Below, piece after piece: positions 24,875-32,854 of a DNA stretch of 40,892 bases. The notes beneath the pieces are model-generated. The model was not told where the DNA came from. It searched no databases and was given only the letters and a program-made list of their open reading frames with translations. Numbering within the stretch: position 1 is the stretch's first letter; every line of letters begins with the position of its first letter. Origin of the DNA: Lentzea aerocolonigenes (GTDB taxonomy: Bacteria; Actinomycetota; Actinomycetes; Mycobacteriales; Pseudonocardiaceae). The stretch spans positions 1 to 40,892 of the forward strand of contig NZ_JYJG01000223.1 in NCBI RefSeq assembly GCF_000955955.1, read 5' to 3'. The position numbers and the translations under genes are program-made.

Positions 24875-27102
24875 CGGTATCGCCCCATCTCCAGGCTTTC
24901 CCTCGCCCGCCACCTGCGCCGCCCGTTGCTCCACGAGGTCCACAGCGGACGCGGGTCCAGTGCGGCGCGCAGGCGTGCCGCGGAGATGCGTCCCGGGTAG
25001 AGCCCGGCGTTGAGTCGCGCCACCAGTTCCCAGGCGTGGTCGGCCTCAGCCACGCTGAGGAGTTCCGGCGCGTAGACCGCGGTGGTCGCCAGTTCCGCGC
25101 TCGCGGTGATGGGGTTCGCCGCGTCACCGAGGCTGCCGCGCACGTGCCGGGCCACCTCGTGGAACGTGAGCGAGACCGGCGGTGTGATGCCGCGCTCGGT
25201 CAGCCGGTCGAGCTGTTCGTGCCACGCCCCGAGCACGCGCGCCGCGAGATCCGGGCCGCGGCGCCGCTGCCTGCGGCGACCCGCTTTGCCGAGAACCACC
25301 AGCCCACCCGCGAGCAGCACGAGCAGAACCACCGACGGGATCAGCACGAAGGTCCCGCTCAGGACGTTGCTCCAGCGGAAACCCGCGTCGTCCGGCGCGT
25401 CGGCGGGCTGCGACTGTGCGGGTGGCACGAGCGGCGGCGCGGTGGTCGACGGGGAAGGCGGCGGTGGTACTACGCGGGGTGCCTCCGGCGGCGGAGTCGG
25501 TGCGTCCGAGTTGTCGTCGCGGCCGGGGTCGTACGCGACCCAGCCGTATCCCGCGAAATGCACCTCGGACCACGCGTGGGCGTCGGCGGTGGTGACCTGG
25601 ATGACGCCGTCCTTCTGGGTGCGCAGGCGATAGCCGACCGCGACCCTGGCCGGGTACCCCCACATCCGGGCGACCAGCGTGAACACTGCGGAGTACTGCT
25701 CGGCGTACCCGCCGCCGGTGCCGTCCGCCCGAGACAGCGCGCGAGCGAGCGCGGCGTACGAGTGCCCAGGCGGCGCGTTCGGCAGGTAGACCCTGCTCCG
25801 CAGATCGGTTTCGAGGGAGTCGAGTCGTTCGCGAGGACGTGTGTTGTCGTACCGTTGCCCGATCGTCGAGGCCAGCTCGCGCAAGGCCTCCGGGACACCG
25901 TCAGGCAGCGGTGGCGTGGGGGTCACGACCGGGGTGGCGCGCGGCAGGTCCTTGTCCCGCTGGTAGATCTCGCCCGTGACGTCGTAGCGGAACCCCAGCG
26001 AGGTGGGCCCAGTGCTCACCACCACGCCCGAGTCCGGATCGAACCCGAAGCGGCCCCTGGTCTCGCCGGGAACGTCCAGCCGGGAGGGCCAGCCGATGAC
26101 CGGGAGGTAGGGGCCGGTGAGCTGCTGCACCTCGATGCGCGCCGTGATCGGCTTGCGGTGGACCAGTTCAGGGTCGCCGGTGAGGTAACTGCCGGCCACG
26201 CGATAAGTGTCGCCCGCGGTCCAGGTGGTGCCGTCGAACGTGTCCAGCGCGGCGGTGCGCACTCTGCTGATCAGCGCGGCGGACTCGGCGTCGGTCCGGA
26301 CGGTGAACAACGTGCGCGGCGGGGACTCGTTGAGCTGCTTCTTGAGCTGTGCCAACGGGGTGAGCGTGTCCGTGCCGACAACCGGCGGCGCCAGCATGTC
26401 CCGCAGGTCGAACCGGTGCTCGCCGGTCGCCAGGTGGGAGAACTGACCGCCTGCCACGCCGAACAACGCGCTGGCGGCGACCACCGAGCCGACGACGAGG
26501 AGTGCGGCGACGGGCTTGGACGACCGGCGTTCCACGCGAACCGAGGCGCCGCCGGCCCCGCGGTGAGTGCGGACCGCGACGAGGCACAGTGCCGCGACCA
26601 GGAACGCGACGGTGGCGACGAGGTGTCCGCCTGCCTGGTTGCCGGCGACGAAGAGCGCGAACAGGAATCCGGCCAACGAAGGTAGGAGCGGGGCCATCGC
26701 ACTGCGCGTCCGCAGCACGAGCACGACCGACGAGAATGCCGCCGCCCACGCCACGAGTGCCGGCGTCGCCAGCAGCTCGCCCCACGCGTCGGCGGGCGCT
26801 GCCACCGTGAGCAGACGGTTCCAGCTGCCGCGCACGCCGCCGAGGACAGCGGAGGTGGCGCCGCCGAACACGCCGTAGATCATCACCGCGGCCAGTCCCG
26901 CGACGGCCAGCACCAGCGTTGTCCACACACGACGGTGACCCAGCGCCGCCGTCACGCCGCCCACCAGGCACGCGCCCAGGAGAACAGGTAGGTAGTCCGT
27001 GGTGAAGAACCGCTGGTACACCAGCGTTCCCGCGGCACAGGCCACCAACGCCAGCAGCACCTCGGCGAGCGGGCCGCCCGGGACGAACCTGCGCCAGTTC
27101 AT
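24871..27102 (-). CDS. TgpA-like transmembrane transglutaminase-fold protein, catalytic Cys apparently lost
   Basis: A 743-residue protein. The N-terminal ~220 residues carry about six membrane segments (DUF3488/TgpA type). An extracytoplasmic transglutaminase-like domain follows, then a Pro-rich linker (TPPPEAPRVVPPPPS), a further TM (VLIPSVVLLVLLAGGLVVLG) and a C-terminal cytosolic DUF4129-like tail (VLGAWHEQLDRL... ARLNAGLYPGR). The core motif GGGYAEQYSAVF ... GYPARVAVGY aligns with the usual G-x-C-E-x-x-A, but Ala467 stands where Cys is expected. His509 (DAHAWSEVHF) and Asp525 (AYDPG) are kept. ATG 27102 overlaps the DUF58 TGA as ATGA. It probably acts as a non-catalytic or altered partner in envelope assembly. 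Confidence 0.88.
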   Translation of the reverse strand: MNWRRFVPGGPLAEVLLALVACAAGTLVYQRFFTTDYLPVLLGACLVGGVTAALGHRRVWTTLVLAVAGLAAVMIYGVFGGATSAVLGGVRGSWNRLLTVAAPADAWGELLATPALVAWAAAFSSVVLVLRTRSAMAPLLPSLAGFLFALFVAGNQAGGHLVATVAFLVAALCLVAVRTHRGAGGASVRVERRSSKPVAALLVVGSVVAASALFGVAGGQFSHLATGEHRFDLRDMLAPPVVGTDTLTPLAQLKKQLNESPPRTLFTVRTDAESAALISRVRTAALDTFDGTTWTAGDTYRVAGSYLTGDPELVHRKPITARIEVQQLTGPYLPVIGWPSRLDVPGETRGRFGFDPDSGVVVSTGPTSLGFRYDVTGEIYQRDKDLPRATPVVTPTPPLPDGVPEALRELASTIGQRYDNTRPRERLDSLETDLRSRVYLPNAPPGHSYAALARALSRADGTGGGYAEQYSAVFTLVARMWGYPARVAVGYRLRTQKDGVIQVTTADAHAWSEVHFAGYGWVAYDPGRDDNSDAPTPPPEAPRVVPPPPSPSTTAPPLVPPAQSQPADAPDDAGFRWSNVLSGTFVLIPSVVLLVLLAGGLVVLGKAGRRRQRRRGPDLAARVLGAWHEQLDRLTERGITPPVSLTFHEVARHVRGSLGDAANPITASAELATTAVYAPELLSVAEADHAWELVARLNAGLYPGRISAARLRAALDPRPLWTSWSNGRRRWRARESLEMGRYR

Positions 27103-28250
27103 CGCAGCACCAACCGGTTCCAGTGGGTGGCGAACTGCTCGCTGCCCGGCGCGGCGACCGCGAGCACACCGCGCGGCCGGGCCGGCACGGCGGAGTCCGA
27201 TGAGACGAGCTGGGCCAGGCTGACCGAGAGGAACCTGGCGCGCAACGACATCAACAGCTGGGTCGCCTGGGCGTCCACCCGGCCGGTGACGATGGTCAGC
27301 GCGACGCCCTGGGTGTCCGAGACCACGTCCCGCACCAGGTCGGTGAGCGCGGCGAGCCCGCGATCAGCGCCGGATGAGTCCACAGTGGACAAGAACTCCA
27401 GTGCGGAGCCGCTCGACTCCCGCAGGGCTCCGCCGGTGGTGCGCAGCTGCAGCGGAAGGCTGGAGCGTTCGGCCGCCACGCAGAACGACGCGGCGACGCG
27501 GACCGCCTCCTCGAAGAACTGCGCGCCGGCGTAGGGCGGGGAAGCGGTGTCGAGCACGACCAGCTGGCGTGGTTCGTCCGGCACGACCACGTGGCGGGTC
27601 ATCACCGTGCCGGTGCGAGCCGTTGCGCCCCAGTGGATGCGGCGCCAGTCGTCGCCCGGTGCGTACTCGCGCAGACTGTGGAACGCCACACCGCCGAGCG
27701 GGGCGCTGCTGGTCGTCTGGCCCTCGGTGTCCTGCGGGCCGCCGGCCGAGATCATGGTCAGCAGGTGTACGCGCGGGTAGACGTGCACGACCAGTTCGCT
27801 GCCGGAGGCGCGGCCGCGGTGCAGCAGCCGCAACGGGTCGGAGTGGCCGAGTTCGACCGGCGGGATCAGGTAGCGGCCGCGGCGTGCGACCGGGAGCGGG
27901 TAGCTGACCGTGCAGCGGTGTCCGGCGGTCAGCGCGGGCACGGTGACGGTGGTGCGGTGGCCGCCGACCGTCTCGGTGACCATCAGGGGAGGGCTGTTGC
28001 GCTTGCCGACGTTTGTCACGGTGAGCGTGCCTTGGGCGGCGCTGCCTTCGAAGACGCGCCGGGGGCGGACCTCGCGCACCACGGTCAGCTTGGGGGAGAC
28101 GACGAGCCACGCCACGGCCACGAGCAGGGCACCACAGGCGGCGAGGCCGAGCGTCACCAGTTCCGGGTAGTCGGCCCAGACGCCGAGGGCCACCAGACCC
28201 GTGGCGGCAGCGATCATCCCAGCCCCGGACCTGGTCAGCACTGCACTCAC
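27099..28250 (-). CDS. DUF58-domain membrane protein
   Basis: A 383-residue protein. Two hydrophobic segments near the N-terminus (AGMIAAATGLVALGVWA and VTLGLAACGALLVAVAWLVV) are followed by a beta-rich domain and then the DUF58 signature REYAPGDDWRRIHWGATART. A von Willebrand A-like region follows with LVVLDTASPP (the MIDAS DxSxS is reduced to DTASP) and a C-terminal segment ALTIVTGRVD. Start GTG 28248-28250 overlaps the MoxR TGA as GTGA. DUF58 proteins act with MoxR ATPases and transglutaminase-like partners, here in the canonical order. Confidence 0.92.
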   Translation of the reverse strand: MSAVLTRSGAGMIAAATGLVALGVWADYPELVTLGLAACGALLVAVAWLVVSPKLTVVREVRPRRVFEGSAAQGTLTVTNVGKRNSPPLMVTETVGGHRTTVTVPALTAGHRCTVSYPLPVARRGRYLIPPVELGHSDPLRLLHRGRASGSELVVHVYPRVHLLTMISAGGPQDTEGQTTSSAPLGGVAFHSLREYAPGDDWRRIHWGATARTGTVMTRHVVVPDEPRQLVVLDTASPPYAGAQFFEEAVRVAASFCVAAERSSLPLQLRTTGGALRESSGSALEFLSTVDSSGADRGLAALTDLVRDVVSDTQGVALTIVTGRVDAQATQLLMSLRARFLSVSLAQLVSSDSAVPARPRGVLAVAAPGSEQFATHWNRLVLR

Positions 28251-29203
28251 CGGCCTGCCGGGACCGGCGCGGCGGCCAGGACATCGGTGAGCACGGACTC
28301 GGTGGTGCGTTGCTGGATGCGGGCTTCCGGCGTGAGCAGCAGGCGGTGGTTGAGGACCGGGATCGCGACGGCCTTCACGTCGTCCGCGGTGACGTACGGG
28401 CGACCGGCGGCCAGCGCGTAGGCCTGGGCCGCCGTCACCAGAGCGATGCCGCCTCGAGGAGATACGCCCAGCTCGACGTCCGGGTGGACGCGGGTCGCGC
28501 GGACGACGCGCGCCACGTACTCGCGCAGGTTGTCGGCCACGCGCTGTTCGCGGACCGCGCGGATCATCAGGCGCAGGTCGTCGAGCTCCATCACGGACTT
28601 CAGCTCGTCCGGACGGCGGCGGGTGACGCCGTAGGACAGGATGCTCACCTCGTCGGCCAGGTCCGCCGGGTAGCCGATGCTGATGCGCATCATGAACCTG
28701 TCGAGCTGGGCTTCTGGCAACGCGTAGGTGCCCTGGTGTTCGACGGGGTTCTGGGTCGCGATGCACAGGAACGGGTACGGCACCGCGATCGGGCGGCCGT
28801 CCACGGTCACCTGGCCCTCGGCCATGACCTCCAGCAGCGCCGACTGGGTCTTCGGCGAGGCGCGGTTGATCTCGTCGCCCAGCAGGATGTTCGTGAAGAC
28901 CGGGCCCTGGCGGAACTCGAAGCGCGAGCGGCCCTGGTCGTACACCTGCACGCCGGTCACGTCGGACGGGAGCAGGTCCGGGGTGAACTGGATGCGCTTC
29001 ACCTCGGCGCCCGCGACGGACCGGGCGATGGCCTTGGCGAGCGACGTCTTCGCGACGCCCGGCACGTCCTCGATCAGCAGGTGCCCCTCGGCGAGCAGGC
29101 ACACCAGCGCGAGCCTGACCACCTCGGGCTTGCCCCGGATGAAGTCCTCGACGTTCGCGGCCAGCGCCTCGAACCTGCGCTGGAAAATCGCGGCATCGGA
29201 CAC
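28247..29203 (-). CDS. MoxR-family AAA+ ATPase
   Basis: A 318-residue ATPase: HLLIEDVPGVAKTSLAKA (Walker A variant GVAKTS), FTPDLLPSDVTG, NILLGDEINRASPKTQ (Walker B) and sensor 1 IATQNP. EQHGTYALPEAQLDRFMM-type (here EHQGTYALPEAQLDRFMM) and sensor 2 SPRGG follow, with the usual winged C-terminal part (LNHRLLLTPEA). The start GTG 29201-29203 is chosen because GGGGGAAC precedes it; a longer frame to 29281 runs back into the upstream gene. The gene follows the XRE-TPR gene by 28 bp and leads the MoxR-DUF58-transglutaminase block. MoxR proteins act as chaperone-like ATPases for VWA-type partners. Confidence 0.95.
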   Translation of the reverse strand: MSDAAIFQRRFEALAANVEDFIRGKPEVVRLALVCLLAEGHLLIEDVPGVAKTSLAKAIARSVAGAEVKRIQFTPDLLPSDVTGVQVYDQGRSRFEFRQGPVFTNILLGDEINRASPKTQSALLEVMAEGQVTVDGRPIAVPYPFLCIATQNPVEHQGTYALPEAQLDRFMMRISIGYPADLADEVSILSYGVTRRRPDELKSVMELDDLRLMIRAVREQRVADNLREYVARVVRATRVHPDVELGVSPRGGIALVTAAQAYALAAGRPYVTADDVKAVAIPVLNHRLLLTPEARIQQRTTESVLTDVLAAAPVPAGR

Positions 29204-29914
29204 TTCGGTTCCCCCAGAAACTCGTGAACAGCTAGTGGATCGGGCCGCGCAACGCCGCGTTGAGCCGCGGGTACACGTCACGCACGGCGGGATGCTCGCG
29301 CTCCCGGCCGAGCAGCCGGGCGAGGCGCTTCAGGTCCTGCCGGACGGTAGCCGAGTCGACCAGCTCCGCGGCATCGAGGACCTTGGTCGCCAGCGCGGAA
29401 GCGTGGTCGATGTCCCCGGCGGCGGCGTACGCGAGGGCGCGGCGGGCACCGAAACGGGCGTGCGTGCGGTGGGCGTTGCCGGGCACGAGCGAGAGCTGAC
29501 GGTCGAACACGTCGGCTGCCTCGCGGGACCGGCCCAGGTCGTGCATGCACCACGCCGCGACCAGGCTGTTCAGGTCCGCACCGCTGACCGAGGCCGAGCC
29601 GATCGTCATGCCGCTCGCCGTGTCGTGCTTGTCGAGCAACGCCGCGGCGCGGTCCAAAGCGCGCTGGCAGTTGTCGTAGTCGCAGGCCAGGGCGTGTCCC
29701 TGGGCTTCACGCAACGCCGCGAGACCCTGCACGCGCGCGGACGTGCCCGGCGCGGCCTGCGCCTGCTGGGCCAGGTCGATCGTGCCCACGGCGTCGTCCC
29801 GGTAGAGGGTGATCAGCGCCTGCCTGATCAGCGAGTACGTGGCCAGCTCGGTGTCGCCGGCCGCGGCGCCCATCTCGACGGCGTTGCGGGTCCACCACAT
29901 CGCGGCCCGGTCGT

Positions 29915-29972
29915 CGCCCGCCTCCTGCGCCATCCCTGTCTCTTATACACACGCCCGCCTCCTGCGCCATCC
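29915..29972. repeat. 21-bp direct repeat flanking the adapter remnant
   Basis: Copies at 29915-29935 and 29952-29972 are identical over all 21 bases and lie on either side of the 16-base adapter sequence. The offset of 37 bp is not a multiple of three. Unlike a Tn5 target duplication (9 bp), the length and the adapter-only insert point to mis-assembly. Confidence 0.95.
29936..29951. other. Tn5/Nextera mosaic-end adapter remnant (sequencing artefact)
   Basis: The 16 bases CTGTCTCTTATACACA are the start of the 19-bp Tn5 mosaic end used in tagmentation libraries. The preceding and following 21 bases are identical, as expected from a read that ran into adapter and was wrongly joined. Translated peptides VCIRDR and VYKRQ appear in the disrupted frames, signatures of this artefact. 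Confidence 0.95.
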
Positions 29973-30564
29973 ACCCGGCGTACTCGCTGTAGCGGGCGGC
30001 CAGACCCAGCAGCTCCTCGCGCACGGGCGTCGGCGCGCCGTTGGCCATGCCGCGCAACGTGTGGGTGTGCACCGTGACCATCGGTAGCACCACCGACGGG
30101 CTCGTGGTCTGCCCCAGCTGCCTGACCTGCGCGAACAGCGACCGGAACGCCGCCAGAGTGCCGTCGTGCGCCGCAGCCGCCGAAGCGCTGCGGGGAGTCC
30201 CCAAGGTCAGTCCCAGCAACGAGGCCGCGCCTGTCGCGATCGCCTCGCGCCGAGGCATCGGGACCATCCAGCTCGATCCGTCCGGAGCCATGCTCATCAC
30301 CCACACTTCGCCGTCGGCCTCGACAGCTGACGGCGGGCTCGCGGGAGCGGGCTGGTCCACCATGCGGGCCAGACGTCCACCGGCTCCGAGAACCGCGTCA
30401 CAGCGCCGGGCCAGATCAACACCTGGTTGTTTCACGCCAGTCTCGATCTTGCCCAGATAGCCCTTGCTGTAGTGGACCTGCTCCGCCAGCGACGCCAGCG
30501 ACAAGCCCGCCGCGGTCCTCAAGCGCCGCAACTCCACACCAAAGACATCCGACTGCTCAGCCAT

Positions 30565-31004
30565 GTGGCCCCCAGACTGCGAATCGACCGTCGCAGACTA
30601 ACGAACCCCCACGTCCGAGGCACAGACCTGGCGCGTTCGCAGGGCTGGCCTCTGGCTGCACGAACACGAGTCTGATCGGCCGTCCTGCCGATTCCCAGGC
30701 GTCTCCCGTCGCCTCCTCGACCAGGAGACGGGAGACCCCTGCCCTTCCTGCTCGCGTGGCGTGATGCTGGTGTCAGCCGGCGGCGATGGTGACTTCGCCA
30801 CCGGGCCTGGGGGGTGGCGGCAGGGCTGGGCTGGGGGCCAGGTCCTGCCGCCACAGCAAACGTGCAGGGGGAGGGAACATGAACAGGGACTGGACGGGCG
30901 CGCCCTCCTGAGCATCAGGCGAGATCGGGCCGGAACGCGTGGCACTGCGCGTGGAGCAGCCAGCCGTAGCGGCCCACGACAGGCCGATCCGCATGGGACC
31001 GACG
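30565..31004. other. 440-bp gap with no supported gene
   Basis: This gap lies between the XRE-TPR start (30564) and the dioxygenase stop (31005). It holds the hairpin 30701-30736. On the plus strand there is a strong ribosome-site-like GGGGGAGGGA (30867-30876) before ATG 30879, which opens only a 10-codon frame ending at TGA 30909-30911. On the minus strand a 73-codon frame (30773-30994) has no recognisable features. The XRE-TPR promoter is expected just upstream of 30564, but no clear -35/-10 is visible. Confidence 0.55.
30701..30736 (-). terminator. Hairpin, probable terminator of the hydroxyquinol operon
   Basis: Perfect 10-bp arms GTCTCCCGTC (30701-30710) and GACGGGAGAC (30727-30736), with an inner TCCT/AGGA pair (30714-30717, 30723-30726). 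It lies 270 bp past the last gene of the minus-strand catabolic operon and before the XRE-TPR promoter region. There is no clear U-tract, as is usual in high-GC actinobacteria, so a regulatory role is also possible. Confidence 0.5.
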
Positions 31005-31847
31005 TTACTGCTGTGGTGCCAGCACGATCTCGAACTCGGTCCGCGTCCAGGGCTGGTCTCCTGGCTGCTCGGTGAACTTCTTGACGAGCGACTCCTTCAC
31101 CCCGAACACCGCGTCGCCGATCTCCAGCTGCGGGTCGCCCTCGACGAAGATGTGCGTGACGAGCGTGCGGAACCCTGCCGCGGACACCATGAAATGCAGG
31201 TGTGCGGCGCGCATGGGGGAGCGGCCGGCAGCCCTGAGCAGCTCGCCGACCGGACCGTCGTGCGGGATCGGGTACGCGGTCGGCGTCACGCCCCAGAACG
31301 AGAAACTGCCGTCGGGCTCGGAGAACAGGTGCCCGCGGCCCGCGATCCGGTCGTCGTCGTACTGCACGTCGTAGAAGCCGTCCTCGTCGGCTTCCCACAC
31401 CTCGATCCTGGCGCCGGGCACCGGGTTCCCTGCGGTGTCGCGCACGGATCCCTCGACCAGGCAACGGGTTCCGGAGGCGCCCGCGGCGATGTCGCCGCCG
31501 GTGCCGATCAGCGGCGACTCCTCCACGAAGAACGGGCCGAACACCGTGGCCTCCGTCGCGTTCCCGTAGGCCTCGTTGTTCACCGCGATGGTCTGCATCG
31601 AGGCGCCGAGCACGTCCGACAGGAGGATGAACTCCTGCCGCTTGTCGTCGGTGATGTGCCCGGTGGCGGTCAGGAACTCGATCGCCTTCGCCCACTCCTG
31701 CTCGGTCAGCCGGACCTCGCGGATGAACGCGTGCAGGTGCTTCGTCAAAGCCTGCAACAGTTCGCGAGTCCGCAGGTCCGGGGTGCGGGCGAACGAGGCG
31801 ACGACCTCGTCGGTCAGGTGCTGCTCGATGTCCTGCTGGGTGGTCAC
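31005..31847 (-). CDS. Hydroxyquinol 1,2-dioxygenase (intradiol)
   Basis: A 280-residue non-haem Fe(III) intradiol enzyme that would cleave hydroxyquinol to maleylacetate. An N-terminal helical dimerisation domain ([21 protein letters not shown] ... [30 protein letters not shown]) is followed by the catalytic beta-sandwich. The four iron ligands are Tyr159 (DGFYDVQY), Tyr192 ([11 protein letters not shown]), His216 and His218 (RAAHLHFMV). The maleylacetate reductase next door argues for hydroxyquinol over catechol as substrate. The start GTG 31845-31847 overlaps the upstream TGA as GTGA and has GGAG six bases before it; GTG 31859 is the alternative. Last gene of the operon. Confidence 0.9.
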   Translation of the reverse strand: MTTQQDIEQHLTDEVVASFARTPDLRTRELLQALTKHLHAFIREVRLTEQEWAKAIEFLTATGHITDDKRQEFILLSDVLGASMQTIAVNNEAYGNATEATVFGPFFVEESPLIGTGGDIAAGASGTRCLVEGSVRDTAGNPVPGARIEVWEADEDGFYDVQYDDDRIAGRGHLFSEPDGSFSFWGVTPTAYPIPHDGPVGELLRAAGRSPMRAAHLHFMVSAAGFRTLVTHIFVEGDPQLEIGDAVFGVKESLVKKFTEQPGDQPWTRTEFEIVLAPQQ

Positions 31848-32854
31848 GCTCGGCTCCACTCACTCGGGTTCTCGCCCGCCGAGGCAGCGGCGAGCAGTGC
31901 GGTCAGGTCGTCCTCGGTGACCTGACGCGGGTTCGACGGGGGGACGGACGGCAGGATCAACCGGGCGGCCTCGCGGACATCAGGCACGCCGTGAAGCACG
32001 TGCGAGGCACCGATCTCGTCGTAGAGGGAGATCAGCGAGGTGCCCAGCGCTTCGGTGATCCTGGCGGCTTGAGGTGCCGCGGGAGCGTTGAACGCCAGCA
32101 CGTACGGCAGGATCGCGGTGTGCGTCTGGGCGTGCGGGAGGTTGTACGCGCCGCCCAGGACGTGGCAGATCTTGTGGTGCAGCCCGGATCCCGCGGACGC
32201 GAACGCCACGGCGGCCAGGTAGGCGCCGTAAAGCGTCTGTTCGCGACCCTCCAGACTGCTGATCTTGCGCAACCCACTGCCCAACGCGCGGATACCTTCC
32301 ACCGCAAGCGCTTGGTTGATCGGGTCGGCACGCGGAGCCCACATCGAGTCGACGCAGTGGGCCAGCGCGTTGCAACCGGAGGCGATCGCGAGCTCATCAG
32401 GCAGCGACGCGGTGAGAGCGGCGTCGTAGATGACGGTGACCGGCAGAACGCGGTCATCGCTGCCGGTGGTCTTGCTCGCAGCCTCGGTCAGGCCCCACAC
32501 GTTCGTCGCCTCCGAGCCCGCGTACGTCGTGGGCACGGCGATGATCGGCAGCCCGCTGGTCAGCGCGACGGCTTTGGCCAGCCCGGTCGTGGACCCACCG
32601 CCGACGCTCACCAGGAGATCGGCGTCCGCAGCCTGCTCGCGAGCCCGTGCGGCGTTCTCCACGGGCACGTGCGGCGCCACGTCCGTGCATCGGATCGCCA
32701 CCTGGATCTTCGACGTGACGTCCGGGGCGGTCTCCTCGGCGATCAGCATGACCCGTTGCGCGCCAAGGCGTTCGACCTCGTCGGCGAGGTTCTGGGAAGC
32801 GAGCCCCGTACCGAACCGCACCCGCTGGCCGAGCGTGACGTGCTTCCAGCTCAT
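31844..32854 (-). CDS. Maleylacetate reductase
   Basis: A 336-residue iron-containing-alcohol-dehydrogenase-fold enzyme reducing maleylacetate to 3-oxoadipate with NAD(P)H. Landmarks: [19 protein letters not shown] (nucleotide-binding), [48 protein letters not shown]. Maleylacetate reductases often lack a full metal set; the two His-rich segments are present, and the metal state cannot be read from sequence. The size is right for the family (~350). ATG 32852-32854 overlaps the hydroxylase TGA as ATGA, and its own TGA overlaps the dioxygenase start, so all three genes are translationally coupled. Confidence 0.92.
   Translation of the reverse strand: MSWKHVTLGQRVRFGTGLASQNLADEVERLGAQRVMLIAEETAPDVTSKIQVAIRCTDVAPHVPVENAARAREQAADADLLVSVGGGSTTGLAKAVALTSGLPIIAVPTTYAGSEATNVWGLTEAASKTTGSDDRVLPVTVIYDAALTASLPDELAIASGCNALAHCVDSMWAPRADPINQALAVEGIRALGSGLRKISSLEGREQTLYGAYLAAVAFASAGSGLHHKICHVLGGAYNLPHAQTHTAILPYVLAFNAPAAPQAARITEALGTSLISLYDEIGASHVLHGVPDVREAARLILPSVPPSNPRQVTEDDLTALLAAASAGENPSEWSRA

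Larger units (their letters stand above)
29232..30564 (-). pseudogene. XRE-family HTH/TPR regulator, frameshifted in this sequence by a library-adapter insertion
   Basis: As deposited, the frame breaks at about 29935: an N-terminal part (30564 to that point) reads on into a false tail, and a C-terminal part reads from MAQEAGDDRAAMW to 29232. The 37-bp unit 29936-29972 (16-base adapter plus second copy of a 21-bp duplication) is the cause. Without it the gene is 1296 bp, 431 residues, with no frameshift. Residues 1-70 form a Cro/CI HTH (LASLAEQVHYSKGYLGKIE). A RREAIATGAASLLG segment (not a true signal, mid-protein) follows, then TPR-like helices (LATYSLIRQALITLYRDD ... HARFGARRALAYAAAGD). It lies 28 bp upstream of MoxR on the same strand and probably regulates or is co-transcribed with the envelope operon. 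The gene is probably intact in the living organism. Confidence 0.88.

Noticed and set aside
29936..29972. Real Tn5 or IS50 insertion with a target duplication
   Set aside because: Only 16 bases of the mosaic end are present, with no transposase, and the duplication is 21 bp, not the 9 bp Tn5 makes. The pattern is that of a library-adapter join.
30879..30911. A 10-codon peptide gene with a strong ribosome site on the plus strand
   Set aside because: Too short to claim, no conserved partner downstream, and no evidence of expression. It is mentioned in the gap entry only.
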